A stretch of 64,000 bases of DNA from Phylloscopus collybita (lineage: Eukaryota > Chordata > Aves > Passeriformes > Phylloscopidae), in contig JAJNNQ010000137.1 in assembly GCA_027886175.1 (NCBI GenBank), positions 2,670,001 through 2,734,000 of the forward strand. Direction: 5' to 3'. The notes beneath the pieces were generated by a model. That model did not search any database. It was not told the origin of the DNA and worked only from the letters and a program-made list of their open reading frames with translations. The position numbers and the translations under genes were made by a program. This document shows positions 1 to 10,860 of the stretch, piece after piece. Numbering within the stretch: the first letter of the stretch is position 1; each line of letters starts with the position of its first letter.

Positions 1-398
1 TCATTAACCCAACACTGCCAAACCCATCACTAATCCATGTCCCCAACTGCCACACCCACACCTCTTGTAAATCCCTTCAGGAATGGTGACTTCACCACTT
101 CACTGATCAGATTGTTTCAATGCTTGACCACCCCTTCCATGAACAAATTTTTCCTAATATTCAACCTAAATTTCCCCTGTTGCAACTTTATGCCATTTCC
201 CCTTGTCCTGTCTCTGTTCCCTGGGAGCAGAGCCTGACCTCCCCTGGCTGTCCCCTCCTGTCAGGGAGTTGTGCAGAGCTAAAAGATCTCTCCTGAGCCT
301 CTTTTTCTCCAGGCTGAGCCCCTTTCCCAGCTCCCTCAGCCCCTCCTGGGGCTCCAGACCCTTCCCCAGCTCTGTTGCCCAGCTCTGGACATGCAAAG
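1..398 (-). mobile_element. CR1 LINE, 3' end fragment, cut by window edge
   Basis: Read on the minus strand this is the standard bird CR1 3' region. It has the segment about grouped lesions in order: a block equivalent to 'clusters of CTGGAGAAAAAGAGGCT', then the 'GGACAAGGGGAAAT' block, then the 'AATATTAGGAAAAATTT' block, then the end that reads on the plus strand as 'cattaacccaacactgcc'. The terminal short repeat lies beyond position 1. CR1 copies are normally truncated at the 5' end, and this one fades out near 398. It is diverged, so not recent. The family assignment is from memory of the consensus. Confidence 0.88.
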
Positions 399-614
399 AA
401 GGCCCAGGAGCCAGGGAGCTGATTTCTCAGTGTGGGTACAGCTAAAGTCCCTTTTTGAACATCCCAGGCCGAGCCTCATCCCATAGGGTGGATTGAGAGA
501 CACAGGGATCAGTTCAGAGTATACACCTGTAATGCCTGTTCCTGGTCCTTAGAGAACATTTTTGGATGTTCTCATACAAACCACATCAAAAATCTCCAAG
601 AAAGAGCAGGCAAG

Positions 615-1052
615 TGTTGCCTTGGGAAGGCTGACTTGAAACAGAGACTGAACAGAGCCAGAGAATAAAGGAGGTATTTATTGAAAGGTCTTTAAGGATA
701 CACCTTGGGCAGTGCAAGAGCCTGGCCAGGGCTGGATCCAAGGTGGATTTAGAATGGACACAAAATGGACAACTGGTCAGGAGGTCTCACACTTTTATAA
801 GTTTTGGTCTGTTTGCATAGTGTCCAATTACATCTCCAGGTTATGAGGTCCCATCCTTCTTGTTCCTCCTTTCAGCCACTGTTGTTGGTGCTTTTGGGCC
901 TGAAAGTTGTCCTTGGTCTTCAGCAGGAAAAGGATTTGTTTTGTCTCCCTACTCTGTGAAGAGAGCTTAACAACACTTAAGATGAGGCTCAGAACTGCAC
1001 TCCCAGGCAGCACAGAACCTGAAAAATATGGAAGCTCAAACTTAAGGCATCA
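615..1052 (-). mobile_element. Solo endogenous retrovirus LTR with 4-bp target duplication
   Basis: On the minus strand the element runs from TG (1052) to CA (615) and has the parts of an LTR in the right order. A TATAAAAG box lies at 799-792 and an AATAAA polyadenylation signal at 682-677. The tetranucleotide CAAG stands on both sides (611-614 and 1053-1056), which fits a gammaretrovirus-like (ERV1) 4-bp target duplication. No internal gag, pol or env sequence is attached, so this is a solo LTR left by recombination. The match to a passerine LTR family is from memory; the subfamily is not named. Confidence 0.8.
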
Positions 1053-1056
1053 CAAG

Positions 1057-2379
1057 TGCCCAGGGCTGTGTCCCAGCCAGTTTTGTATGTGGTTGGCTGT
1101 GCTGCCAAGCGCTTTGCTCTGGGACAGCCCCACCTATGGAGTATTTCCTAGCACCTCTCTCTGAGGTGTTTGTCTAGAGAAGTCACATGAGGGCAGAAAA
1201 AGGGATGCTGGAAAAATAGGATGAACTGAAGAGCAAGAGGTTATTAGGACTGTCTCATATGCTCCCATGTATTTTGGGGAAAATGAGGTATTGTGCCATT
1301 GGGAAATACATGTGTTAATTGGATTAAAAGCCTGTGACAAACCAAAGGCCTGGAGCACACCTGGGTAATGGTGTGCTCTGCTATGGAAGAGCAGAGGAGT
1401 ATCAGCAATACAGGCTGTCTTCTCCATCCCTGAGTCCAACTGGCAGCACCTGGCCACCAAGATAAACCCTTTCACCCTCCAGAACAGGGACCTCATAGTC
1501 CAACCTCCCAGCAGAGGAGCTCAGACTTGTGCCCCAACATGATCTGGGAGAGCATTCATTAGCCTTGGCCAAAACTAGACCAGGGACCAACACTAAAAAT
1601 TTAACAACGTGGGCAACGCTTGTCCCTGTGCCCTGATCCTGGTATAGGTGTCACTGTTGGATCAGACAAAGCTCCAAGCAGTCCAACAGACAACCTCCTG
1701 CGATGCCCCCACACCCACAGGGCTGTTTGCAACAAGCAAGTCTCCACCCAGGAGGAATTTGTGACTGTGGGATCTGTCTCACGTCCTGCAGCATTGCGCA
1801 AAAACAGGAAAGCCGTGCAGTCACTGTGGCTAAAAGTAAATTCATGATGAGCTAATGTGTTTTGCTCTAATAGTAACATAGTGATGTCTGGTGCTAGCTC
1901 AATAGCCAAAAATGACTGGTGATAGTTACACCCTGTGCTTTGCACAGAACAATAAATAAATGATCCAACAAAAATGCCTTGCTCGCCTTGTCCCGCTTCC
2001 TTGCTAAGGTGCAGGCAGGAGTGCCAGTCCCAACCTCCTAGAGCCAGGAGTTGTCATGTTTTAGGCTGAGACTTCCAGCATCCTCCATTTATCACTGTCC
2101 TCAGGAGTTTTCAGAAATTTCAGCTGTGAAGCAATGATCCCAAGTGAACACAACAGAAACAGTCATGCTGGTAAAGGCTCAGCTTGTGCCCAGCGTGATC
2201 ACTGTCTACAGCCAAAGAGCTGCAGACATGCAGGGGAGACTTCTCGCAGGTGCATCAAGGGCCACAGCACGTGTTGGGGACAGCTTGTGTCCCCCAGGGC
2301 TGCTGTTAAGTGGCCTGGTGAGGGTAGAGAGGAGGCCTTGAATTCCTTCAAGGAGCACCATGTCCGTCCATCAAGAACA
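1057..2379. other. Intergenic, no gene seen
   Basis: There is no coding exon or recognised repeat. The longest open frames are about 120 codons or less, without codon pattern or family motifs. A double polyadenylation-like string AATAAATAAA lies at 1951-1960 just after a T/A-rich stretch. It could be the end of an unrecognised old retroelement, but I could not place it. Confidence 0.5.
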
Positions 2380-2576
2380 GCGTGATGAGATCCCACCTCT
2401 CTCCACAACGTAGAGTTTGTAACAGGTTGGGGCTGCCCCATCCTTGGAAATGTTCAAGGTCAGTTTGGATAGGACTGGAACAACCTGGGATTGTGTAAGG
2501 TGTCCCTGCCCATGGCAGGGGGTTGGAACTGGGTGATCTTTATAGCTCCTTCCAATCCAAACTATTCCATAAAAGA
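2380..2576 (+). mobile_element. CR1 LINE 3' end
   Basis: This is a plus-sense CR1 tail. It holds the 'ACAGGTTGGGGCTGCCCCATCC' type segment (about 2421), the highly typical 'CCCATGGCAGGGGGTTGGAA' at about 2510-2529, and the 'CTCCTTCCAATCCAAAC' end followed by a decayed terminal repeat. It is heavily 5' truncated to about 0.2 kb. Confidence 0.9.
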
Positions 2577-3825
2577 GCAGCAGGGACCTGCTAAACATTT
2601 CCCCCTTTGGCTTCCAGCTACAGAGCACTTCCCAAAGCAGCCAGGCAAGATCTGGCCCAGCATGAATAGCATGGCTTTTGGCTAGTGCTTTTCACCTGTG
2701 GCTCTCAGAGCATTTGGCAAGGGGCTCCCCTCACCTTCCAGTAATGGCAATAATCTCAGCAATGCACATAATGATTCAGAGGTTTTATCGTTACATACCT
2801 TTGTGCAAAGGACGTGGCACAAACCCGCCTACCTGCAACTCTAAATAATTTCCCCTCGTTAAGGCTGCAGTCATGAGTTACTTGCAGGAAAGAAAATGCA
2901 GAAGACTCCAGATGCAATCCCAAGAAATTGTTGCTGTCATTCATCCAGCTGGTCAAAATGTGACGATCAGGATCAGTTACTCAGCAACTGACCTGGCATT
3001 GGGCTCCTTTGATTTAAGGTCCCGTAGACTCACTTGAACTTGCAGGCAGAAATAAGTTCTTCTGAGGACAGATAGTCTCCTCTTGGAAACCTAGTACTCC
3101 TTGTGAATCCTGGAATTCCTTTGAATTGGAAAGGTGGAGTTTTTTCCACAGGGGAGCTGACTGCTTGTGAATCAGACTTCTGAAGAAAAAATTTAATTTG
3201 GTGATAATTTAAGATTTAGCTAATGCACAGGACGATCTTTTGGCAACAGTGTGATGCAAGTTTGACGTTTTCAGGTTATAAACCTCAAGCAAATAAAAAG
3301 AGAGAGAAGGATGGCTTCGGAAAAGTTCCATTGGGCTGTAAGTCAGAGGCTGTTCCACAACATTTTATCTCTGAAATGTCATGCTGTACTGGCCTCAAAG
3401 CAAGAAGAACAGACGGTTCATCTAATACAATTATTTTAGGATCCTTTCATCATAAACAGTGTGCATGCCAAAATGAAAACGTATCATGGGAAAGCATTTC
3501 TCATTGAAGCCTGAATCTCCTCCCTAATGTTTATTCTATGTCATGGAGAACACTAGGGGCCAAATACACTCTGGGTTAAAAACACTGGCATCAGTTCTTG
3601 CAACAGAGACTTGGCAGGGATTCAGGATGTGACAGCTGAAGGAGGCTGCAGCCTCTCTTGTACCAACAAACCAGTTGGTGCCCAGTGCTGGTGAGTGAGG
3701 AAGGGGGAGAATGAAGAGAAATCTGGAGCATGCTGTGGAGATTTGGTCCCTTCTGGGGCTGCTGGCTGGCACTCTGGATCCTGGCTGTAGTGTCCCAAGA
3801 GCCTGCAAGGTGCAGAGTAGGTGGG
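2577..3825. other. Intergenic, no gene seen
   Basis: No recognised repeat, RNA gene or coding exon is seen here. A plus-strand frame of 94 codons at 3223-3507 has no family resemblance and no splice-site context, so I treat it as chance. Confidence 0.5.
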
Positions 3826-3970
3826 TAGCAGTAATATCCTTCTCCTGTCTTGATATAAATCCCTGCATGGTGGTGAATGCACCTCCTGGCAACAGCTCTT
3901 TGAATGTCACCCTGGGTGGCAAATCAATCTCTTCTTCATCTTCAAGAACATCCTGAGGTCTTTTTCTTGG
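3826..3970 (-). other. Coding-like fragment, unidentified
   Basis: A minus-strand frame that stays open over 3536-3988 contains a stretch that reads like real protein. It is acidic and hydrophilic and includes RPQDVLEDEEEIDLPPR followed by VTFKELLPGG and FISRQEKD. Upstream on the minus strand is a T-rich run ending in 'ctcccaag', a weak splice-acceptor-like context (AAG rather than CAG). No clear donor follows, and the frame then runs into sequence that does not look coding. It could be an isolated exon, a gene relic, a transposon-derived fragment or chance. I recognise no family. Confidence 0.2.
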
Positions 3971-4049
3971 GAGAAAAAAACCCAACAAAACAACAACTTA
4001 GGTTGCTGTTAGTTGAGTTGGGGCACTGCAAAATTTTCTCAGCATGTTC

Positions 4050-4720
4050 CCATTTAGTGGATTATTTGGGCTGTTTCATTGTTGCCATACTCTGGGCTGT
4101 TGTCTTTCTTCTTGCCAACACAATCCATGCATTTAACAACAGTGACACTGCACTTTGTTGTATTTAAATTCACCCTATTTCCTTGGCTTTCTCCTGCCAC
4201 GAGTCTGGAACTTCTACGTCATCTTCAAGTCTATCAGTGATGATTATTATCATTTCCTTTGGGTCAAGCCCAAAGACACTGAACAACCCAGGGTCCAAAA
4301 TAAATAAATGGAAGACTTCAATATCTCTAGTCTAATTGAATTTCAAATTGCATTATAAGATCTCTTGCTGAAATAGTTTTTAATCCATTTAGTATCCCAG
4401 ATTAGGTTTTGTACCATTTTCCTTTAATTGGGACTGTGTTCAGGAACTGTTCAATAACTTGCAGAAATCTAAGTAATTTATAACAGGCTTATCTTTATTA
4501 ACCAAACTTACATTCTCATTAAAAAAACATTCATTTGTTTGACATGACAGACTTTCCATAAAACTGCTCAGGCATATCAATCAGGTTAGCATCCTTTAAT
4601 TCATTACTAATCACAGCCTATATCAGATTTTCTTTGATGCTGTTTGGGATCAGGTTTAAACCGATGAATTTGTAATTACCTGGGATTTTCCTATTATACA
4701 GTCTTTGGATTCTGCACAGA
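4050..4720 (-). mobile_element. Ancient CR1-type LINE fragment
   Basis: Read on the minus strand this matches the body of old CR1/L3-like reverse transcriptase sequence. On the plus strand the order is right: the 'GAACAACCCAGG' segment (about 4284), the 'GGCTTATCTTTATTAACCAA' block (about 4486-4505), the 'TTTGACATGACAGACTTTCC' block (about 4538-4557), then 'TTTGTAATTACCTGGGATTT' (about 4669-4688). It is strongly decayed, with many stops and frameshifts, so no protein remains. The left boundary is approximate. Confidence 0.65.
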
Positions 4721-6399
4721 GTATCCTTACAAATTTATGCAAAACAGAACCAACACGCTTGGGCAGCTCTGTAATTTTGTTGGCAATTAGCTGGAAAGAG
4801 CAGGACAGCAATAGGACTGCCCCAGACCCACCCCTACAGGATTTCAGCATCACAGAGATTTGGGGAGGGAAAGACTTTCAGAGATCTCCAGGCTCCTCTC
4901 TCACACCTTTTCATCAGATTTCCCAGAGCCTTTCCCAGGTGAGTTTTGCAAGGATAGAGATCCCAAAAGCTCTCTGGACTCCTGTTACAGTAGTTAACTA
5001 CTTCAGTTGTATTTTTTTTTTTTCACTCCTAATATCTAGTTTTAACATCCTTTTCTGCCCTTTGGGTTGATTTTCTCTCGCCCCATCACTGTGCACCTTC
5101 AAACAAAATCTAGTGTTGTCTTTTCAACAGTCTCCTATAGGTGGTTAATGACAACAATAAGCCTTGTTATCTTAATAACCTCTGATCTTCTGGGTCTCAC
5201 CAAGTGTTCCCTGTGGGCCCAGGGCTGCCCCCAGTGTGGAGAGATGTCCAGCTTCACCAGCAGCCCCTCTGATGGGGGGCAGACTGCTCAGATACTGAGA
5301 GTTGCTTGTTTAATGCTCTCTGTCAGAATAGAAGTGGGCAGATATATTCACCTGGCTTAAATGCTACCTCAATCCTTGGACCTGCTCAGTGGAGAGAGCC
5401 CATGAGCCTGGAGAGCCTAAGGAAAGCCTTGAGCAAGAGTCAGCTGTGTGCAGGTAATGAGAAAGAGGAGGCAGGTGGATCCACGTGGAACTGCAGGTCT
5501 CTGTGACCTTGCAGGTTTGTGTTCTTCCTTGTTTAGAGATGTAATCGTTTTATGAGGAACAGTGACCCAGAGAGCTGGGGACTTAATTTAATACATCTCA
5601 TATAGGCCTGAGTTTGTTGACTGATTTATTAAAAGATAGCACAACTTTTGGTGGGAAATAAAAAAAAAAAGCCATCTGTGTGCTGGACACTATAAATCTG
5701 AAAGGTTAAAGGGATGCTTCAGTGCATGGTACACTCAGACCCCTTAATTGCCTTTCCTAAAAGCCTGCTTGGTCTCACACTCAGCTGGAGAGGGGAACCT
5801 CAGCAGGCAGGTGATCTCTGTAGTGCTTGCAGGAACATCATCCTCATCTACCACCCTAAAAAGGGTTTTAATGAAGCCTCCTAGCTCTAAATGCAGACCC
5901 TGGGAAGAAGAGGGAAAGAAATGAGAGGATGGGAAATGTTCTCTTCCAATCCTTCTCAATGGAGAAAAAGGGCAAGGACTGGCATATTGCAGAGGTGAGC
6001 ATGGGTCTAAGAGACAAACTCATTATTAATTGGATCTGCAATAATGGAGTAAAATGAATAATGGTTTCCTACCTGGCAAACGAGCCAAGGGTGCTCTGCA
6101 AAGAGAGACTGTACACAAACTGGCTTGCAAGCCCTGCAGGAGGCTGTGAAAGTGTGTTTGGAAGGAGCAGAAGTGCAAATGATGGAGCAAAGTTCCTGTG
6201 GGACAAGGACATGGGAGCTCTGTGGGATTGGACTGACTAACAGGGAGGGGACTGCTGAGGACAGGAAGGTGAGGGTTAATTAAGTTGAAAGAGATAAGAA
6301 AATTATGGAACCTCTTCCTGCAAGGAAAGGAAGGAGTGAGGGAAGCAGAAAAAGGAGGATGAGCATCAAGCTGTACAAAGGTGGGAAACAAGTCTAGGA
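4721..6399. other. Intergenic, no gene seen
   Basis: No gene or clear repeat is seen. Short homopolymer runs of T (about 5011) and A (about 5651) are the only notable low-complexity sequence. The old CR1 copy to the left may run a few hundred bases further, but I cannot follow it. Confidence 0.45.
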
Positions 6400-7950
6400 A
6401 AAATATGTCTGTAGAAGAATAGTGTGACTAAGGAGGACTAAAATGAGAAAGACCAGGGGCAAAATGAGTTTCAATTAGGAAGGGATATAGAGGGCGATAA
6501 AAGGATGCTCTGCAAAGGTATTGAAATAGCAGGAAGGCAATGGAAATTATATGTAACTGAATTAATGGAAAATGAGAGAACAGAAATAACAACAGAGAAA
6601 AGACTGGAGCATTCATTAGTTTTTATGCTTTCGCTATGGAGGGAAATAAAACATTTTTAAAAAAGATTATGAACTGGTATTTATCAGGACTGCTTTTGCT
6701 GCAGAGGGTAAGACAATCCAAACTAGCAGATAAACACTGCTAAAATCACTCAGAGAAGTTAGGCAAATTCAAGTCAGCAGGACTGGATGAAGTTCCCTCT
6801 AGAGCACTTCAGGCACTGGCCAGAGCAATCTGACTCGTGAGTAATTATCCAGGAGAGCTCAGGGAGAAGGGAGGAGATCCCAGAGGAGGGGAGAAGGGCA
6901 AACACAATGCCTGTCATTAGAGAAGGGGAAGCAGGACTTAGGGAATTACACAGCAGCCAGTTCAGCCTATAATGCAAAAACTGTAATACAATAAACTGTG
7001 CAACGATATCTTTGTTGAGCATTTGACTGACAATAGAAAAACATACAGTCAGTCAGACTGGATTTGTCACAGAGGAGTGATGCTAAAACCATCCAGTTTC
7101 CATCTTTGAACCCAACAACTGTGTTGTAGAATAAAGAAGAGGGAGCATATGTCATGTATTTAGAAAGAAGCAGGGTTTTTAACACCATTTCACATGACAT
7201 TTCCATAAGCTGACCAGGAACTCTGATCTCTGTGAAATCATCTTAAGACATACTTGACAGAAAATAAATGTATTCACACAAGAATTACTAATTCCTTTCC
7301 TTTGGATTTAGAGGTTTTCCAAAAGGGCTCCCTCAGGGTTTGCTACTGGACCTGATTCTAATATTTTCATTAGTTATTTGGATGATGAAATAAAGACTAT
7401 ATAAATACTCCAGAGGATGTGTTCTAAAATGTGGCTGGGAAATCAGAGTAACAGAATAAAATCAATCAGATTTGGTTCAGTAAGGTCAAAAGCAACAAAA
7501 TATGTCAATGCAAAGGGGCAAAACATTGGAAAAGCAGGAGTTCTAGAGAAAAAGCTGTGAAAGAGACACTGGAGAGGACATAGCTGTTGCAAAATAAGGC
7601 AACTCTTATTCTGAGGTGTATGAACAAGAGTGAAACATCAGAAGCAATGATTCCCCTCTAATGAGGAAATACCAAGTGTGGGGTTGGATGTTGTGCTAGG
7701 AGAAGGTAGAAGAACATCATAGACAAATTGCACAGGGGATGGAGGAAAGCAATGAGAATTATGAGTGGTTCAAAAAAATGGGAGGATTTTCTTTGCTTTC
7801 TCCAGAAGGGAAAAAACACGTGAGAAGATGAAAACTGCCTCCTAAGGCAGAAGAGACTTATAAAAAGGTCCCACAATTGTTCTGGGTCTCGCAGAAATAA
7901 ATTGGCAAAGATTGTTGTTACTGGACAACTGTTGAAAGACGAAAACCCCA
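6400..7950 (+). mobile_element. Ancient CR1-type LINE, reverse transcriptase region
   Basis: This is a long plus-sense relic of CR1 ORF2. Landmarks come in the order of the intact element: the 'GTCAGCAGGACTGGATGAAG' block at about 6774, 'GGAATTACACAGCAGCCAG' at about 6942, 'CAGACTGGATTTGTCACAGA' at about 7053, 'CATTTCACATGACATTTCC' at about 7185, then 'GGGCTCCCTCAGGGTTTGCT' at about 7325 and 'TTAGTTATTTGGATGATG' at about 7370. The last encodes the region around the polymerase active site (YLDD-type). Stops and indels break every frame, so the copy is dead. The 5' limit near 6400 is a guess. Confidence 0.68.
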
Positions 7951-10479
7951 CAAATTAAACCCAAAAGCTCTCTAATTCAAAGCAAATTTCTTTGAATTGA
8001 AATTTCTAAATCCTTTTGAAAGTATTCCTCTCTGGAAGTTGATTAGCTTCTCTCAGGGATGTTTGGATCCTGCTCAGGGCACTGAGGAAAATTTGTGGTC
8101 TTTATCCATCTCCCCTGTTCCATGACTGTCTCCTCAAAGTGTGACAGTGCTTCCACCTTCCCCATGCCTGGCCAGAATGTGAAATATCGATGCAAATCCT
8201 GTGTTTGCACTTTAGCAGAGCTTCAAACACTCTGTTGGTGTTAATTAATTATCCAACAACAGCAGGAAGCCAGTGATACCAGACGCAGCACAGAGCTTCC
8301 CTGACCAATGACAAAGGCAATCCTTCCTCCTGTGCATTGCAGAGCTCCACCAATTCTCTTCCCTAATGCACCACGAGCAGAATGAAGGTTTTCTGCAGAC
8401 CTCCCACAGACAGCATGTGGCTGCTGGGGCTGAATGTGGTGCTGAGGTCCTCGCTCCTGAGGGCTCCAAAAATTCGGGAGCGTGCTGGAGGGCAAAGCAG
8501 CCGTGCAAAGCCACACACTGCATGCCAGGGAAAGAGTGTGTTCCTCACTTTTCCCTAAAAAGGGAACATCTAATTTGTGAATAAAGGAATAATACATGAA
8601 TAAAGTTTGCCAGAAGTGTTGTTCAAGAAGAGCAGGTGGTGAGGAAAAAGGAGGAGGACGCTCGCAGGCTATATTCCTATCTGGAAGAAATATACTTTCT
8701 CTGAACCCTGGGAAGATTATGAAACAATCTGCTGGATGTCTCTGGGTAGTGATAAAGGAAAAGAGAAATCAAACAAAACCAGGAGCAGTCTCATGGTAGA
8801 GTCCATTGTACTTCAACTAATGAAAAAAAAAAAAAGGAGATAGAGGAGCATGTTTTTTGAAAAAGAAAGCAATTATGTAATGAACAAGCGCTGGTGGACC
8901 TGAAGGAGAATGATACGTCAAGGATATTGTGAATTTTAAAGTGAGGGAAAAAAAAAAAAAAAAAAAAAAAAGGAAAAGAGACTAAAAAGACAAGAGGAGG
9001 AACTTTAGATTTTTAATGCTGTTCAGCACAGCCCTCAGGGTCTTTAGGAATTTTCTGGTACTCTAAACATGTTGCCTTCTTCTTTCTTACACTAACACCA
9101 AATTCTGAATGATTAGATGGCAGGGATGGGTCTCTGTGGGCATTGCTTTTTCTTGTAAAGCACTTTGCTTCTTCCGTAAAAGTAGCATGACTGAAGACTT
9201 AACTTCTCAGTGTAGATGTGCAGCATGAATTTGAGGAAGGAAAGATATCATCCATACTTTTAGAGAGGGCAACTAGTCAGTTTAGCTGGCCAGGCAGCAT
9301 TGGGAGACCCTAATGCCCATGAATTTGCTGCTGTACTTTACCTTGAATATTTAACAAAGGCACGGTACTAAAGGTTTTCAACTTAAATACCACTTTATGG
9401 ATCTTGCATGATGCTCATGGCATCCCTGTCCATCAACTAAATAATTCCTGTTTCCAGGAGGATGATACAGAGACCAAGAATTCAATAATGTATATTTGGC
9501 AAATTTTGATGCTCCTTAAAGGTGGGACCCCTTTGTTCACTGGGGAGATGAGGTGTGAAATCAATGTTCTCATGGTCTCTGCACCTCTCTGCTTGGTTGC
9601 TGCGGTGGCTGCAGCTACTGCGCTTCTCATGTTGCTGAAGAGGTGGATGAGGAAATGATCAGGGAGGGTAGGATGTGGTTAAAGCCTCAGTTTGCTAACT
9701 GGGGCTAATGTGAGGGAAGCATATTATGTCTAACATCCATTAAGGCCTCCAGCAATCACCACCCACGAAGGCAAAGGAGTGGCAGAGAAGGAATTGTGAC
9801 TTCCTGAGTCCCAGCAGCTCCTGGAGCTGTTCCTGTTAATATTCAATTATGTGCTGCCCTGGACTTAGAGCAGCTTAGAGCTGAACTACGTCTCACTCCT
9901 GCCCCGAGGCTCAGCTGCAGCAAACACAGCTGCAGGAGGCTGGGCCACGGAGAGAAACAGCCCCAAAACAGGGTTATCACACCTCCAGCTGCCTGTGCGG
10001 AACCAGCTCGTAAGGAGGAACTGCTCTGTCCAGCCCTGCCCTCTCCACCTCTCTTCTCCAGGCTGTGAGACTTTGGGGAGCTGGTTATTCTGTGTGCTGT
10101 GGCCAGGGTCATCAGACTCTTTCCCTCGTTTTTTACCCTGGACGTGCCGATTGACCACAGAATACTCTGCACGTGCTTCCTCTGCATCTCACACCACGCA
10201 GCTTCTGCTGTGGCTTCTCCTTCATCTCATCCCCCCACCCTGAAGTGTGTCCCATCCTCATTGACCCACCCACCCTCTGATAAGTCCCTTCCACTTCCAG
10301 ATCATGGTATTAACTTGACATTTGCAAAAGGTCACCGTGTTTGCTCTGCCTGAGTGTTATATTGCTCACTCTTTTGTTGTTCTGCTTTGTAAGCTCTTCA
10401 AGGCGGAGGTTATCTCCTTGGGTGTGACTACACAGTGGCCAGGAGAAGGAGGCCCCTGCTCTCAGTTGGTGTCTAACAG
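7951..10479. other. Intergenic, no gene seen
   Basis: No coding exon is seen. A run of 24 A lies at 8948-8971 in a purine-rich stretch, and a shorter A run at about 8822. The frames at 8241-8597 and 9404-9658 have no recognisable domain. Confidence 0.5.
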
Positions 10480-10860
10480 CTAAATCAGAAATAATAACTT
10501 GCTCATCGATGGAGAGGCTGGCACCAATTTTATAGATTATTCATCAGAGGATAATGAATCTTAATTTATATGCAAAACCCTTCCCTCCAGAAGAGGTCCA
10601 TAAGCAGGATCACAACTAATGTCTTAATTTCAAAGACTACCAGCGTCAGATCCCTGCTGTATTTCCAAGAGTCCGTTCGGACCACGTGGTACTGCTGGAG
10701 CATATGCCATTTGCTGCAGGAACAAATGTGGGACATAAGGGAGGTGACACACAATACATACTTTGTGCATCCAGTTTATGCAGATGAAGTCCTGGCTTTT
10801 TTTAGCCTGGAGTTTGTCACGCTGGAGCTGTTTGTTGCATCAAACTAATTGCAATGGAGA
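10480..10860. promoter_or_regulatory. Candidate conserved enhancer-like element
   Basis: This stretch is free of repeats and dense in homeodomain-type cores (ATTA/TAAT). It has an octamer-like ATGCAAAA at 10570-10577 beside TTAATTTAT, and a second ATGCAGAT-type string at about 10779. Its texture differs from the flanks and resembles vertebrate developmental enhancers that bind POU and homeodomain proteins. The call rests on motif density alone, without an alignment. It lies about 4-6 kb upstream of the CpG island, a suitable place for a distal regulator. Confidence 0.25.
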
